Positions 29,192-39,609 of a stretch of DNA of 64,000 nt are shown piece after piece. A program made the position numbers and the translations under genes. The notes beneath the pieces were generated by a model. The model saw only the letters and a program-made list of their open reading frames with translations. It did not search any database and was not told where the DNA came from. Origin of the DNA: Topomyia yanbarensis (Eukaryota; Arthropoda; Insecta; Diptera; Culicidae); contig NC_080670.1 of the NCBI RefSeq assembly GCF_030247195.1, positions 94,244,711 to 94,308,710 of the forward strand, written 5' to 3'. Position 1 is the first letter of the stretch; each line of letters opens with the position of its first letter.

Positions 29192-29786
29192 TATTGTTGA
29201 TGTGATCACATATCAATTTGAAGATGTTGGATTACGCCGCCCGCCTTGCGATTTGCTGCCGAAGCTCAGTGGTGTACCATGGGCGTCGAGGACGGGAGAC
29301 TTGAATTCAACCCCGTCAACTACTACTCAGACGGCGTCGATAAGACAAGACCCGAACGACTCCGCTGGTCCCACCACTCGTAGTCTGCTTGTGTTGGTTA
29401 ATGATTGTGATGGTTATATGCTGGACGCTGTAATCATTGGACCACGTTGCCGATGTTAGCTGTGACGCCTGCCGTATCCACACGGTAGCGACCTGACGAC
29501 CTCGCATGCTATATGTTGAACTCCGCTGGGTTTCATACTTGACGGATCTGGATGATTTGATGATTCAAGAATCCACCCGCAATTGATTCCTTTCGTTGGC
29601 CTCCTCCACCCCTCGCAGTGAAGATCCATGTACTAAATCGACAGTGATTACGTAGTTCTGCTGTTTGCTCTTGTAGGCTGATGTGTCGTAATCTGCATCA
29701 GTACCTATATGGGAAGGCGGATAAATTTCTGTTGCATTGGTACCGATTAAAAATACTTAACTTGGGATTAAGTTGGGATGGCAGTT
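29192..29786. other. Unassigned sequence beside the right inverted unit
   Basis: About 600 bp, more GC-rich than its surroundings. The plus-strand frame at 29202-29459 lacks recognised domains. It may belong to the element that carried repeat A. No terminal structure found. Confidence 0.35.
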
Positions 29787-31040
29787 TGTAGCGGTCAAGT
29801 CATATTCAGCAATATTTTCCAAATTTAGTAGAACCAGTCTGATTTGTTTGCGCCAAGAGTTAGACAACCTACCGTTGACCGACTCTTGCGCAACACCCTA
29901 GCAAATACTCCTCTCCGCGAAGAAATTAAATTACCTGTTGAGATTCTCCTGAAGACGAAAACCATGGCGATCCTTCCCTTGGAATGCATGATGGAAAGGG
30001 ACAGATAGAGCCAAGGGTTAGCTGACTTAATAAAACAGCTAGTGGGGTCGTTGATTTCCGAACTTGCCCGAAGAAATTTGCGGGAAAATACGCGCTTCCT
30101 GTAAGTTCGTACGAAATTACCTTCCCTAATCTGAGGATTAACGCTGCTAGTCCATTTCGTCCCAGTCCGCCAAACGCAGAGAAAGTGCGCGTAGTTTGTC
30201 CAGTTTCGTTTGTGAAAAATAAATCACTAAAAGTGATTAGCTAGTAGCTACGTGCGTAGAATTGTGTGCAAAAGGTTACAGAAAGCCAGGCGGCCTTTTT
30301 TTATTTCGCACAGCTCGTCTACGAACAAGAGGAAGGAGAAAGGACAAAATAACACGCGCGCAGGTTCAAACGCAGGACGACTTTGAACCCGGCACCGCTA
30401 CGACGCCGGAAGGAAGGACGGTCCGTTCACAAACCGTTTCCTTCAACCACCGGAAAAATCCACTAGACTTTTCCGGCCGATAAATCATCAACCAGCATCC
30501 AACAACCGCTGGTCAGAAACCGGTGCGGCCGATCGATGTGATCGCCCGTCATCGCATCAGAACGATCGACAGCAGCAGAAACCAACAGCAGCAGAACTGG
30601 TGAGTCGTATCGTTCTTGCCAATTAAGTGTGAAGGGTGGCGTCGAGGGAGGACGCCACAGTGATTTGAGACACCAGAGCGCAAAACGCTTAAGAAGTCGT
30701 CCACGGACGGCTAGAATTTAGGGACGCGTCCATGATTTGAGGTTGTGTGTCGGCCATTACGTTTTAGTCCGTCCTTCACGAACGCCACACACAACCCATT
30801 TAATCAGTCACCCGGGTGCAAAGCGATAGCTGATTGATACGCTGGAGCCGTGAGGTGACGTCACCGTATTTGGGAGAATTTGATGAGGAGCAAAGCACAT
30901 GGTCAATGAGCACTAGTAGGGAGAGAGTACACGCACACAATCAGAAGATAGGCCTAGAAAATTAAAAGTTAGAAAAATACAATATGAAATAGAAATAAAT
31001 CTTTTCGTTCCGTACCGTGAAATAAATGCTATTTAGTGTA
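29787..31040 (+). repeat. Long inverted unit, right copy (1.25 kb)
   Basis: Inverted near-identical partner of 9215-10462. On the plus strand: TGTAGCGGTCAAGTC start, GC-rich middle with CAGCAGCAGAACTG|GTGAGTCG splice donor near 30600, two AATAAA motifs near 30994 and 31021, and end TTTAGTGTA. The copy has few substitutions relative to the left one (for example a D/G change in the 73-codon frame). Possible identities: long LTR-like unit, 5' exon of an expressed repeat, or terminal inverted repeat. Confidence 0.8.
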
Positions 31041-32121
31041 AACGTAGTCAGATGTTGTATTCATGTAGTACTCCCGTAAGTTTAGTGAATACCTTGCTGC
31101 TAAAGTGTTTAAATTGGAAGGAAATGCTGCCCATGGCGACAAAAAGACGAATTATCCCACGTCTTCAGCAGCTGGGCGGTGTGTTGCCAAATATCCAAGC
31201 CGTACTGCTTCCCAAGAACAAAATGGAAATTGTGTTTCAAATACGGAGATTATCGAACACTCAGGATAAAGAGTGTAATTTAATACGGCACCTTGGTAAA
31301 ATGTTTGAGGGTTGAAACCTTTTTTGAATGCGCCTAGTAAAAATGTTTTCCATTTCACTCCAGTTTGTTTCTGACCATATTTGCAATTTGCGTACTGAAA
31401 TAAATCATAATTTAGGGTTTAACCCAAATTGCTCTCCAGGGAGAAACAGTCCATGAAACAGAAAATGCAAACTTATTCTTTGAAATGATTTTGGTGGCCC
31501 TGAAAAGGGCCTTTTGTCGTGACTAACGACTTACCTTTCAATATAGGGGCCCCTTTTCAAAATTTCGGAAGAAAAATGATGTAAGATTTTGAACGCTTAT
31601 ATCTTTTGTTGTACTGAATGGATTTAATCAATTTCTTCGGCATTTTGTCGAAAATATTTGTACCTATGTTGTATTAAATTTTGGAAATTTTTGGACATTC
31701 ATTATCAACGGAAAAATAGTGTTTTGAATAATCTTTCGAAAACGACTCGGAAAAGTGAAAATTTTCAGTCCATCCCGCACACAGCCGTCAATATGGTGCA
31801 GCAACCGAACAATAAAATAATGAAAAGTTTATATATAGGTCCACTACATGTTTGTTCCTATGATTATTCGTATTGGGTTGCTTGACGAGAGCAGTTGGTG
31901 GGGGAAAGCCGGCATATTAGTTTTGGTTATGCCATTAGAAGCCGGATGGAAAAGAAAGGCTCATGCACGCCACGAGAACGAGCGAGAAAGTGATAGTAGT
32001 GCATATTAGCGAAAGCGTTACGTACATTTTGAACCTTAATAACTTTTCTTCTACTAAACGGATTGCCAATCTTGTTTCATAAATCGGAAGGAAAACGCTC
32101 AATGCTTGCTACAGATACGTT
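31041..32121. other. Unassigned stretch containing a histone 3'-end signal
   Basis: The histone-type stem-loop at 31496-31511 is listed separately. Two similar phrases (AACGCTTATATCTTTTGTTGTAC near 31593, and AACCTTAATAACTTTTCTTCTAC near 32032) suggest a degraded duplicated repeat. No open gene. Confidence 0.4.
31496..31511 (-). terminator. Histone mRNA 3' stem-loop with downstream element
   Basis: On the minus strand, GGCCCTTTTCAGGGCC is a perfect fit to the histone 3' stem-loop (6-bp stem, UUUC loop). It is preceded by ACAAAA, followed by ACC and, 13 nt later, by purine-rich CAAAGAATAAG (31472-31482), where U7 snRNA would bind. In replication-dependent histone genes this directs cleavage without polyadenylation. 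No histone coding sequence remains upstream (31512-31900, minus strand), so it is an orphan. Confidence 0.7.
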
Positions 32122-32482
32122 GTTTTTTTTTTATCTTAAATACGTTTATTTAGGCCCAAATGCTTTAGCTTAACGAGGCCGATAATTCATTTTTTTAATT
32201 ACATGTCACATGTTAATGGGGGAAGGGAAAGCCGTATTTAGGGGCGGCTTGCTCCCCTCTTATGTAAGTAAAGGAAAAAGGTAGGAAGTGGGATACATAT
32301 TGTGTAATTGACATCGTCGTTTGCTGATTGATTATTGTGGCGGATATGCACACGTTGTTGTAGTGTTGTAGTTTCCAGCCTGTAATCGCAGTGGCGAGGG
32401 GAGGGTGGATATTTCGGATAATTATTGGCACTCTGATGCTGTCATGATGTTCTCTATATCATCTGCATGTGAGGTATGTCAT

Positions 32483-33655
32483 CTACAGTGATCTACCTCG
32501 GGCCCGAAGGGAATCTATTAGTTGGGACCTGGCAACACAGTACTCTGCGCACAGCCAAACAACATGCTCGATGTCGTGATAGCCGTTCTCACAAACACAA
32601 TGATTACTTTCAGCAAGCCTTATACGACGGACATGCGCGTCAAACGAGTAATGGTTGGACATGATCCTTGACATCGTACGAATAAAGTCCCGGTTCACAT
32701 CCAACCCCTTAAACCAAGCATTCGTTGATACCTTCGGGATAATGGAATGTAGCCACCGTCCCAGATGCCCATTGCTCCATGAGGTTTGCCAACTATCGAG
32801 CGTCCTCTGACGAGAGATACTGAAAAATTCGTTGAAGCAAATTGGTCTTTCGTAAGTGTCGCCTTCTAATGCACCCACCTTGGCTAAAGAGTCCGCCTTC
32901 TCATTGCCCGCAATAGAACAATGTGACGGGACCCAAACCAAGGTAATCTGGTAAGATTTTTCAGATAAAGCACTCAGATATTCCCGTATTTTCCCCAGGA
33001 AATACGGTGAGTGCTTTCCAGGCTTCGCCGCACGGATGGCCTCAATGGAGCTGAGACTATCCGAAACGATGAAGTAATGATCTGAGGGCAGGGTGTCAAT
33101 GATCCCGAGAGTATACTGAATAGCAGCTAATTCTGCGACGTAAATTGAAGCTGGATCATTGAGTTTGAATGAGGCAGCAAGATTTTCGTTGAAGATACCG
33201 AAGCCTGTGGACCCGTCGAGAATCGATCCGTCAGTGTAGAACATTTTGGCGCAGTCGACTTGATGGTATTTATTATAGAAAATATTTGGGACCACTTGTA
33301 GGCGAATATGATCCGGAATTCCACAAATCTCTTCCTTCATGGATGTATCGAAAAATACAGTGTGATCAGAAGTATCTAAGAGATGAGCACGGTTGACGTT
33401 ATACGTAGATGAATTGATGTTCTGTGCCATGTAATCGAAGTACAAGGACATGAATCGGGTCTGAGAATTAAGCTCGACAAGCCTTTCGCAATTTGCAATC
33501 ACTAATGGGTTCAGAATATCGCATCGAATGAGCAATCGATATGAGAGGTCCCAAAATCGATTTTTCAGCGGAAGAACGCCCGCCAGCACTTCGAGACTCA
33601 TCGTATGGGTCGAGTGCATGCAACCCAAGGCAATACGCAAGCAAGATACTGGATT
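32483..33655 (-). pseudogene. I/Loner-like ORF2, RNase H and C-terminal part
   Basis: The frame covers the region after the RT domain. RNase H has the four acidic positions: FYTDGS, AELAAI, VSDSLSS and GNEKADSLAK, with WVPSH before the last. A terminal Cys/His motif (CVCENGYHDIEHVVWLC) follows. RNase H removes the RNA strand during reverse transcription and is typical of the I clade. It is out of frame with the RT segment, with the break near 33655. Confidence 0.85.
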
Positions 33656-34956
33656 CGCTCCAGTTTGATGAAATGTATGTTCGCAGCGGAGCGAAAGCAG
33701 AAACATCCGTACTCCAACACTGATAATATCGTTGTTTGGTACAGCCTGATTAGGTCTCCTGGATGGGCACCCCACAATGTTCCAGTTATTGTACGGAAAA
33801 AGTTGATCCTTTGTTGGCACTTCTGTTTCAGATACCTAATGTGACATCCCCAGGTACCTTTAGAGTCGAACCATACCCCGAGATATTTGAATGTTGAAGC
33901 CTGAGCAATAGTTTGATCCTTTAATTGAAGCTGTAGTTGCGCAGGTTCACGCTTTCTAGAAAATACGACTAGCTCAGTTTTCTCCGTGGAGAACTCGATA
34001 CCCAGCTGGAGAGCCCAAGCAGACAAATTGTCCAAGGTATCTTGCAGTGGTCCTTGCAAGTCGACGGCTTTAGGACCTGTAATTGAGACCACACCGTCAT
34101 CTGCAAGCTGCCTTAGCGTGCAGGAATTGACAAGACATTCGTCAATGTCATTCACGTAAAAATTGTAGAGGAGAGGGCTTAGACATGAGCCCTGGGGAAG
34201 GCCCATGTAGCTAAATCGTGATGTCGATAAATCGCCATGCGAGAAATGCATTTGTTTTTCAGACAACAGGTTTAGCAAAAAGTTATTTAAAATTGGCGAA
34301 AGACCATGCTGGTGCAACTTCTCATAAAGAATGTTGATTGAAACTGAATCGAAAGCCCCCTTAATATCCAAGAATACTGATGCCATCTGCTCTTTGTTAG
34401 CATATGCCATTTGAATTTCTGTTGAGAGCAACGCAAGGCAATCGTTCGTCCCTTTGCCTTTGCGGAAGCCAAATTGTGTATCTGACAGTAAGCCATTTGT
34501 TTCGACCCAAATATCGAGGCGAAACAAGATCATTTTTTCGAATAACTTCCGGATACAGGACAGCATTGCAATCGGACGATACGAATTGTGGTCGGAGGCT
34601 GGTTTTCCTGGTTTTTGGATGGCGATGACCCTCACCTGTCTCCAATCATGTGGGACAATGTTACTCTCAAGAAACCTATTAAATAAATTCAACAAGCGTC
34701 TTTTGGCAGAGTCTGGCAAATTCTTCAACAAGTTGAATTTGATTCTATCTGGCCCCGGGGCTTTATTGTTACATGATAAGAGAGCAAGTGAGAACTCCAC
34801 CATCGTAAACGGTGTTTCGTTCGCGGTATTGTAAAGCGACGCGGCGCGGTAGATTTTCTGTGTCGGGGCGGAATCCGGACAAACCTTCTTGGCGAAATCG
34901 AATATCCAACGGTTTGAATATTCCACGCTCTCGTTAGTACTGTTTCGGTTTCGCAT
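33656..34956 (-). pseudogene. I/Loner-like ORF2, reverse transcriptase part
   Basis: Clear RT motifs: NKAPGPD, SYRPIAML, FGFRKGKGT, FLDIKGAFDS, LPQGSCLSP and the catalytic LADD (in RQLADDGVV). The segment is open for about 430 codons but shifted relative to the endonuclease at about 34956 and the RNase H at about 33655. The catalytic ADD is intact. Confidence 0.88.
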
Positions 34957-36079
34957 ACGTCAGGCCGTGCCCCAAAGAGTGCTCATCGATGTTTCTCTTG
35001 TTAACCCGTCGACAAACCGGCGCCAGTAACTGCGTTTCTTAGCTTTAATTAAATTTTTCATTCGCTTTTCTAATATCGCGTACACTCGATAACTAGCAAC
35101 TAACCCGTCGTTCCGGAAGGTTTTATACGCGGCAGCTTTCTCCGCGTACACGTCTGAGCACTCTTTGTCCCACCACGGGTTGGGAGAACGTTTTTGGGTG
35201 TTCACGTCGGGTACTCGTTTCGTCTGAGTTTGAATCGCGCTATCGAGAATCGAGTTGGACAAAAACTTATATTCTTCCTCCGGGGGAAGTACCTGTGTTG
35301 AATCAATAGTTTTGGATATCTCAGCAGCGTAGCTCTTCCAATCAATGTTTCGTGTGAGGTCATAGGGAACATTGATTGGTGCCGATGGTCTTGAACCAGT
35401 GGTGATTGCAATTACAATTGGTAAGTGGTCACTACCGTGGGGATCAGATATTACCTTCCACTTGCAATCTAACCGTAGTGATGTCGAGCATAAAGATATG
35501 TCCAGTGCACTTGCTTGCGCAGGTGGTCTAGGGATCCGTGTCACTTCCCCTGTGTTCAGAATTGTCATATTGAAGTTGTCACAAAGGTCTTGAATTGTCG
35601 AAGATCGATTATCGTCGTATAGACAGCCCCACCCCGTACCGTGAGAGTTAAAGTCTCCAAGAAGCAGGCGGGGCGAGGGAAGGTGTTCAATCACGTTGGA
35701 GAATCTTCGATATCCCATCATGGCCCTAGGAGGAATGTAAATAGAAGCAATGCAAAGATCTTTGCCTTTGATTGTTGTTTGACAAGCGACAACTTCAATG
35801 CCTGGCGTCGAAGGGAGGTTGATTCGATTGAAGGAGTAGCACTTTTTGATCCCTAAAAGTACCCCCCCCATATGAGTCTTCTCGATCCAAGCGGATAATG
35901 TTAAAATCGTGGAAGTTGAGGTTTATATTAGAAGTTAGCCATGTTTCACATAGGGAAAATGCATCACAATGATTGTAATTTAGCAAGTGTTTTAATGAAT
36001 CAATTTTGGGGATAATACTTCTGCAGTTCCACTGTAAAACAGTGATCAGATCCCTGAATCCGTCTAATAAGTTAGCCAT
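34957..36079 (-). pseudogene. I/Loner-like ORF2, endonuclease part
   Basis: Starts at ATG 36079 (MANLLDGFRD), overlapping the ORF1 stop by 8 nt (ATGGCTAA). EEP motifs: QWNCRSI, CETWL, IYIPP, LLGDFNSHG and GSDHLPI. It is broken by a shift at an eight-C run near 35861-35870, probably a one-base indel. The second part runs to 34960. Confidence 0.85.
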
Positions 36080-37407
36080 CGAAGGATACGATCGCTGTAA
36101 GGAGGGGCCATTGTTCAGTCAACTGTTTTAAAAATGTTCTTACTGTTGGTAGAATAGCAACCAGCAAGCTTTTCATAGGATCGGTAATGTTGAAAGCTGT
36201 GAATATCCAGTCCACAATGTCAGAAAATTTAAGGAATCCCGTTTTAGGTTGAGTTTCTGACTGTAAAATTGGAGCACTTGGGATTTTTGGTGCCCCGGGG
36301 AGTGCTGGGAACTCCTGGTTGTATCTCAATTTCCCAAAACCAGGAGGTATTATTCGGATTTGTACCAGCACTTCCAGTTGATGAATTATTTTTATTTTGT
36401 ACCCTTGTTTGGGACAACCTAGGACCCTTACGAGGAAGTTCAGGTGAGTTTTAATTAGGTCTTTTCCTAGAGTTCCCAAGCGGAGCCAAAGAATGCCCCT
36501 CGCAAGGGTCGTTAGAGGCGTTATCGTCAGTTGGCAAGAGAGCGTATGGGTTTTCGGAGATAAGTGGAACAGCTCTTTTAAGCATTTCTGCGTAAGAGCG
36601 TCTGGAGCGATCTTTGACGGATCGCTTCAGTTTATCCGCGCGAAGTTTGTACGTTGGGCATGTCAAAAGTGCATGCGGATTCTCCCCACAGTAAACACAC
36701 TTCTCAGCGGGCCTACTGCAAGTATCATCCGCATGGCGTTCCCCACATTTACCGCACCGTTGCTTGTTGCTACAGTAGGTGGCCGTGTGACCTAGCTGCT
36801 TGCAATTGGAACAATTCATGACCCGCGGTACAAACAGGCGTACAGGTAGACGAGCTCCTCCCACTTCAACGTAGCTCGGAAGTGCAGATCCAGCGAAGGT
36901 TACGCGAAACGAGTCTGATGGATAGTAATTACCATCTTCGATGGACTTTGAGTGCAATTGCTTGCACTCCAAAATCTTAACTGATTGAAGGTTAGGGTCC
37001 TTAAAGCGGCCAGCCCCATCATTCATCAGATCATCGACAGTTAGACCCGCATCACTTACCACACCGTCGATCTCCACATCACGAGAAGGGATGAAGACGC
37101 GATACTCCAGCGTAAAGAGGCTATTGCTAACGATATCATTGGCCTGTTTCAAGTCAGTAACGACTACGCGCAGTTTATCTGACTGAACCTTTTTAATCTC
37201 GGTTACGGCCGAGTAACGTTTTGTCAGCTCCCGTGCAACAGTTATGCTGTTTAACGGCTGTGAGACATTGGGGGGAAGTGGATCGTGGATCGACCATAAC
37301 ATTATCTGTCGTGGATCGACCATAACATTATCTGTCTCAGTATCAGATATACGTTCTTCTTCCCCATAATATTCGTCTTCGGAGGGTGATCCTTCGGTTT
37401 GTTCCAT
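36072..37407 (-). pseudogene. I/Loner-like ORF1, gag-like protein
   Basis: ATG at 37407 (MEQTEGSPSE). Three zinc-knuckle-like motifs (CSNCKQLGHTATYC, CGKCGERHADDTC, CVYCGENPHALLTC) lie near residues 200-250. The frame breaks near 36470 and again around 36310, then resumes as a C-terminal piece ending IVSFDG with stop TAA at 36072. A 26-bp tandem duplication near 37283-37334 affects the N-terminal frame. Confidence 0.82.
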
Positions 37408-37589
37408 TTTGTTGCGGGAGCAACACGCTCGACCGCACTGTTTAACTTAAATCAAAATAAAAAATCAAAAGCAATAAAAAGAAAAAAAATCGATAAGAAA
37501 AGTAAAAAACGAAACACTTCACCAGTTGGTTCCTGACGAGCTGGTAGGTGAATTGATCCTTCGCGTGACCTTCACAAAATAGAGCTGAT
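37408..37589 (-). other. 5' UTR of the I/Loner-like element
   Basis: AT-rich leader between the ORF1 start and the provirus insertion. A-rich on the plus strand (37440-37510). Ends in ATAG, the provirus target duplication. Confidence 0.5.
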
Positions 37590-37593
37590 ATAG
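37590..37593. repeat. 4-bp target duplication (left) of provirus
   Basis: ATAG, matched at 44922-44925. 4 bp is usual for Ty3/gypsy integrases. Confidence 0.85.
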
Positions 37594-37881
37594 AATAATA
37601 ATCTCAACCCTACATTGGGTGTTTTAAAAAACTATGTTTATTATAAATTCGGAAATCACTGCACTTCACTCGAACGTTTCTAATACAAGACTGACTGCTG
37701 CTGCTCCTAACACGATCGATTTATTCGATCGTTCTGTCTAGTTTGCAATTTTACGTTGGCCACGTTGTTCAGGGTCCGAATTGATGACGGTGCCGTTGTG
37801 TTGCCATGTGGTGGAAGTGCCCGTGCCATGTGGTAGAACTTGCTGATGCCGCGTGGCGTGTTCGGAGGCTTCCTTGTAATT
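37594..37881 (-). repeat. 3' LTR of provirus
   Basis: 288 bp, AATTACAAGG start and TTATTATT end in element orientation. No difference from the 5' LTR noticed on reading. It is preceded (element orientation) by only a short purine tract, GGAGG, as polypurine primer, with CCCCCC just before, an unusual primer context. Confidence 0.9.
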
Positions 37882-37907
37882 CCTCCGGGGGGTAAAAAAG
37901 CGTGTCC

Positions 37908-39428
37908 TCACGCGTTGGTGACTTCGTCTGTGTGTATTCCTGATGTGGGTGGATTTCGATTTTTCCTGCGGGACAGCTTGGTTAGAATCCTGTGAATTTC
38001 TTGTCTAAAATAGAGAAGGGCAAATGTTGTTAGGGTTAGGCTGAGCGCCGTTGAGATTGAGATTCCGCTAAGCAGGCTCCAGTTCCAAACATCATGATTG
38101 AACTGTTTCAGATGAATGTGATCCAGTAGCTTCCGGTTTTCTAGACTCCTGTTGTCGAGAGTTGTTATGTTGTGTGTTGGTACCAGTTGTTGTTTTATGA
38201 CTAGGTCATGCATGGCTCCTTGGAAGACTGATTGTTTAATGGTTATGTTTTGGGATACGAAAATTTCCGTTTTGAAATGTATTTTGCAGTTCCAGAAGGA
38301 AATGATGAAGTTGCCGTTCAACTTCCGATTGGCGGGGCCACAATTTGATATTAGTTCGTTATTTTTTGCGTTGTTTATGAGAAGTGTGTTATCAGAAACG
38401 AGCTTAGCTATTGTTTCATTTTCTGTTTTTGTGTTACATTGACTGTTCACTCCCAAGATGATTGGGTAGATGCAGTCATCGTTGAATGGTTTGATGAATG
38501 TACTTCGTTGAACGTAGTTGTCTGGTTGTGAGGTTGTGTAAAGATTTTTCCGATCTTTGATGATGAATTTTGGGTAGTCTGTAATGATCGAATTGTTGTT
38601 GATTAGCGGGTGAATTTCTAGTACGATGGCTTCCCTTTCTTGTAGTTTTGGCACACCCAATATGTATAATAGTGTGTCCTTATTGAGAGCGATTTTGGGA
38701 GTTAGATATGACAGAGCTTGGTCCGGTATTTCGATTTTGACACCCTGTTCTTCTAACATTGTTTTCATAAGATGAATTTCCTTTAGGGATAAGACTTTGT
38801 TGCTTGGAATTGAAGCTTTTGCGAGAGTTACCGTTTCTAGTATGTTTTCTAGTATTTTGTTGACTGTTTCTATGTTGATTATTGTGTTTATGAGTTGAAT
38901 TTCGTTTAAGATGAGGTTATTGTCGTTTGCATTCTCTATTAGTTTGTTAATAGTTTTTGTGACGTCCTGGATTCTTTTACCAAGTTGTGTGTTAATCCGA
39001 GTCTGTTGATTATTTCCGTCGACTAGTTTATTGAGCGTGTCGTTTATCAGATGATGGTCTTGGGCGTCCGGGCTTCCTCCGATCCATTTCCATACTGTTC
39101 CTACGGTGTCCCATCTTTTTTGGCGATGTGGCTTAATTTGCAAGAAATTATTGTAGAGTTCCTTAACTTTGTATTGAATTATGGTAGATAACTGGGAATT
39201 AGTTTTGCTGTATGCTATATTTATCAAGCTGTCTATTGTAGTCTCTATATCTGTCAAGTTTATGGGGTGTATAACGTTAATAACTCCTGTCTGAATTTTA
39301 CATTGACCTTTCTCTAATACCAATAACGGTTTTTTGTTAAGGTTAGTTAGTTCTAATTCTTGGCTTTTTATTATTGTTAAAATTGTTGTGAAAATTAAAG
39401 CTATATGAATTGTTTTGAATTGTCTCAT
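37908..39428 (-). CDS. env: Provirus env-like glycoprotein
   Basis: 506 aa from ATG 39428. The upstream 27 codons have no ATG and contain a splice-acceptor-like CTCGTTTCAG near 39490-39499, which fits expression from a spliced env mRNA. The N-terminus is a signal peptide (hydrophobic residues 8-20). A basic HRQKR site near residues 101-105 precedes a hydrophobic segment with the errantivirus-type WKWIGGSPDA motif. Coiled-coil-like heptads follow. A transmembrane segment near residues 455-480 is followed by a short basic tail. Related proteins make some gypsy elements infectious. The frame is unbroken here. Described only. Confidence 0.88.
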   Translation of the reverse strand: MRQFKTIHIALIFTTILTIIKSQELELTNLNKKPLLVLEKGQCKIQTGVINVIHPINLTDIETTIDSLINIAYSKTNSQLSTIIQYKVKELYNNFLQIKPHRQKRWDTVGTVWKWIGGSPDAQDHHLINDTLNKLVDGNNQQTRINTQLGKRIQDVTKTINKLIENANDNNLILNEIQLINTIINIETVNKILENILETVTLAKASIPSNKVLSLKEIHLMKTMLEEQGVKIEIPDQALSYLTPKIALNKDTLLYILGVPKLQEREAIVLEIHPLINNNSIITDYPKFIIKDRKNLYTTSQPDNYVQRSTFIKPFNDDCIYPIILGVNSQCNTKTENETIAKLVSDNTLLINNAKNNELISNCGPANRKLNGNFIISFWNCKIHFKTEIFVSQNITIKQSVFQGAMHDLVIKQQLVPTHNITTLDNRSLENRKLLDHIHLKQFNHDVWNWSLLSGISISTALSLTLTTFALLYFRQEIHRILTKLSRRKNRNPPTSGIHTDEVTNA

Positions 39429-39609
39429 TTTCCTGACGTTTCGTGTCGAGTGAAGGAGTTTGGGGGATTTTAATCTACGGCTTGCGATGGCTGAAACGAG
39501 AAATTTCAAAAGTTTTTAGTGTTTATATTCTTTTTTTTTGTCTCCGTGTGGTTTGAGGCCCCTTTGGAATCTGAAAAAGGAAAGTGACAGGTATTATTAG
39601 GTGATTAAA

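Larger units (their letters stand above)
32122..37593 (-). mobile_element. I/Loner-like non-LTR retrotransposon, full domain set but frameshifted
   Basis: Contains ORF1 (zinc knuckles), endonuclease, reverse transcriptase and RNase H in order. The 3' end is marked by AATAAA (minus strand, 32145-32150) and an A tail at 32122-32132. The 5' UTR runs to at least 37593, where the gypsy-type provirus is inserted. It may continue beyond 44925. At least four frameshifts disable it. Confidence 0.85.
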
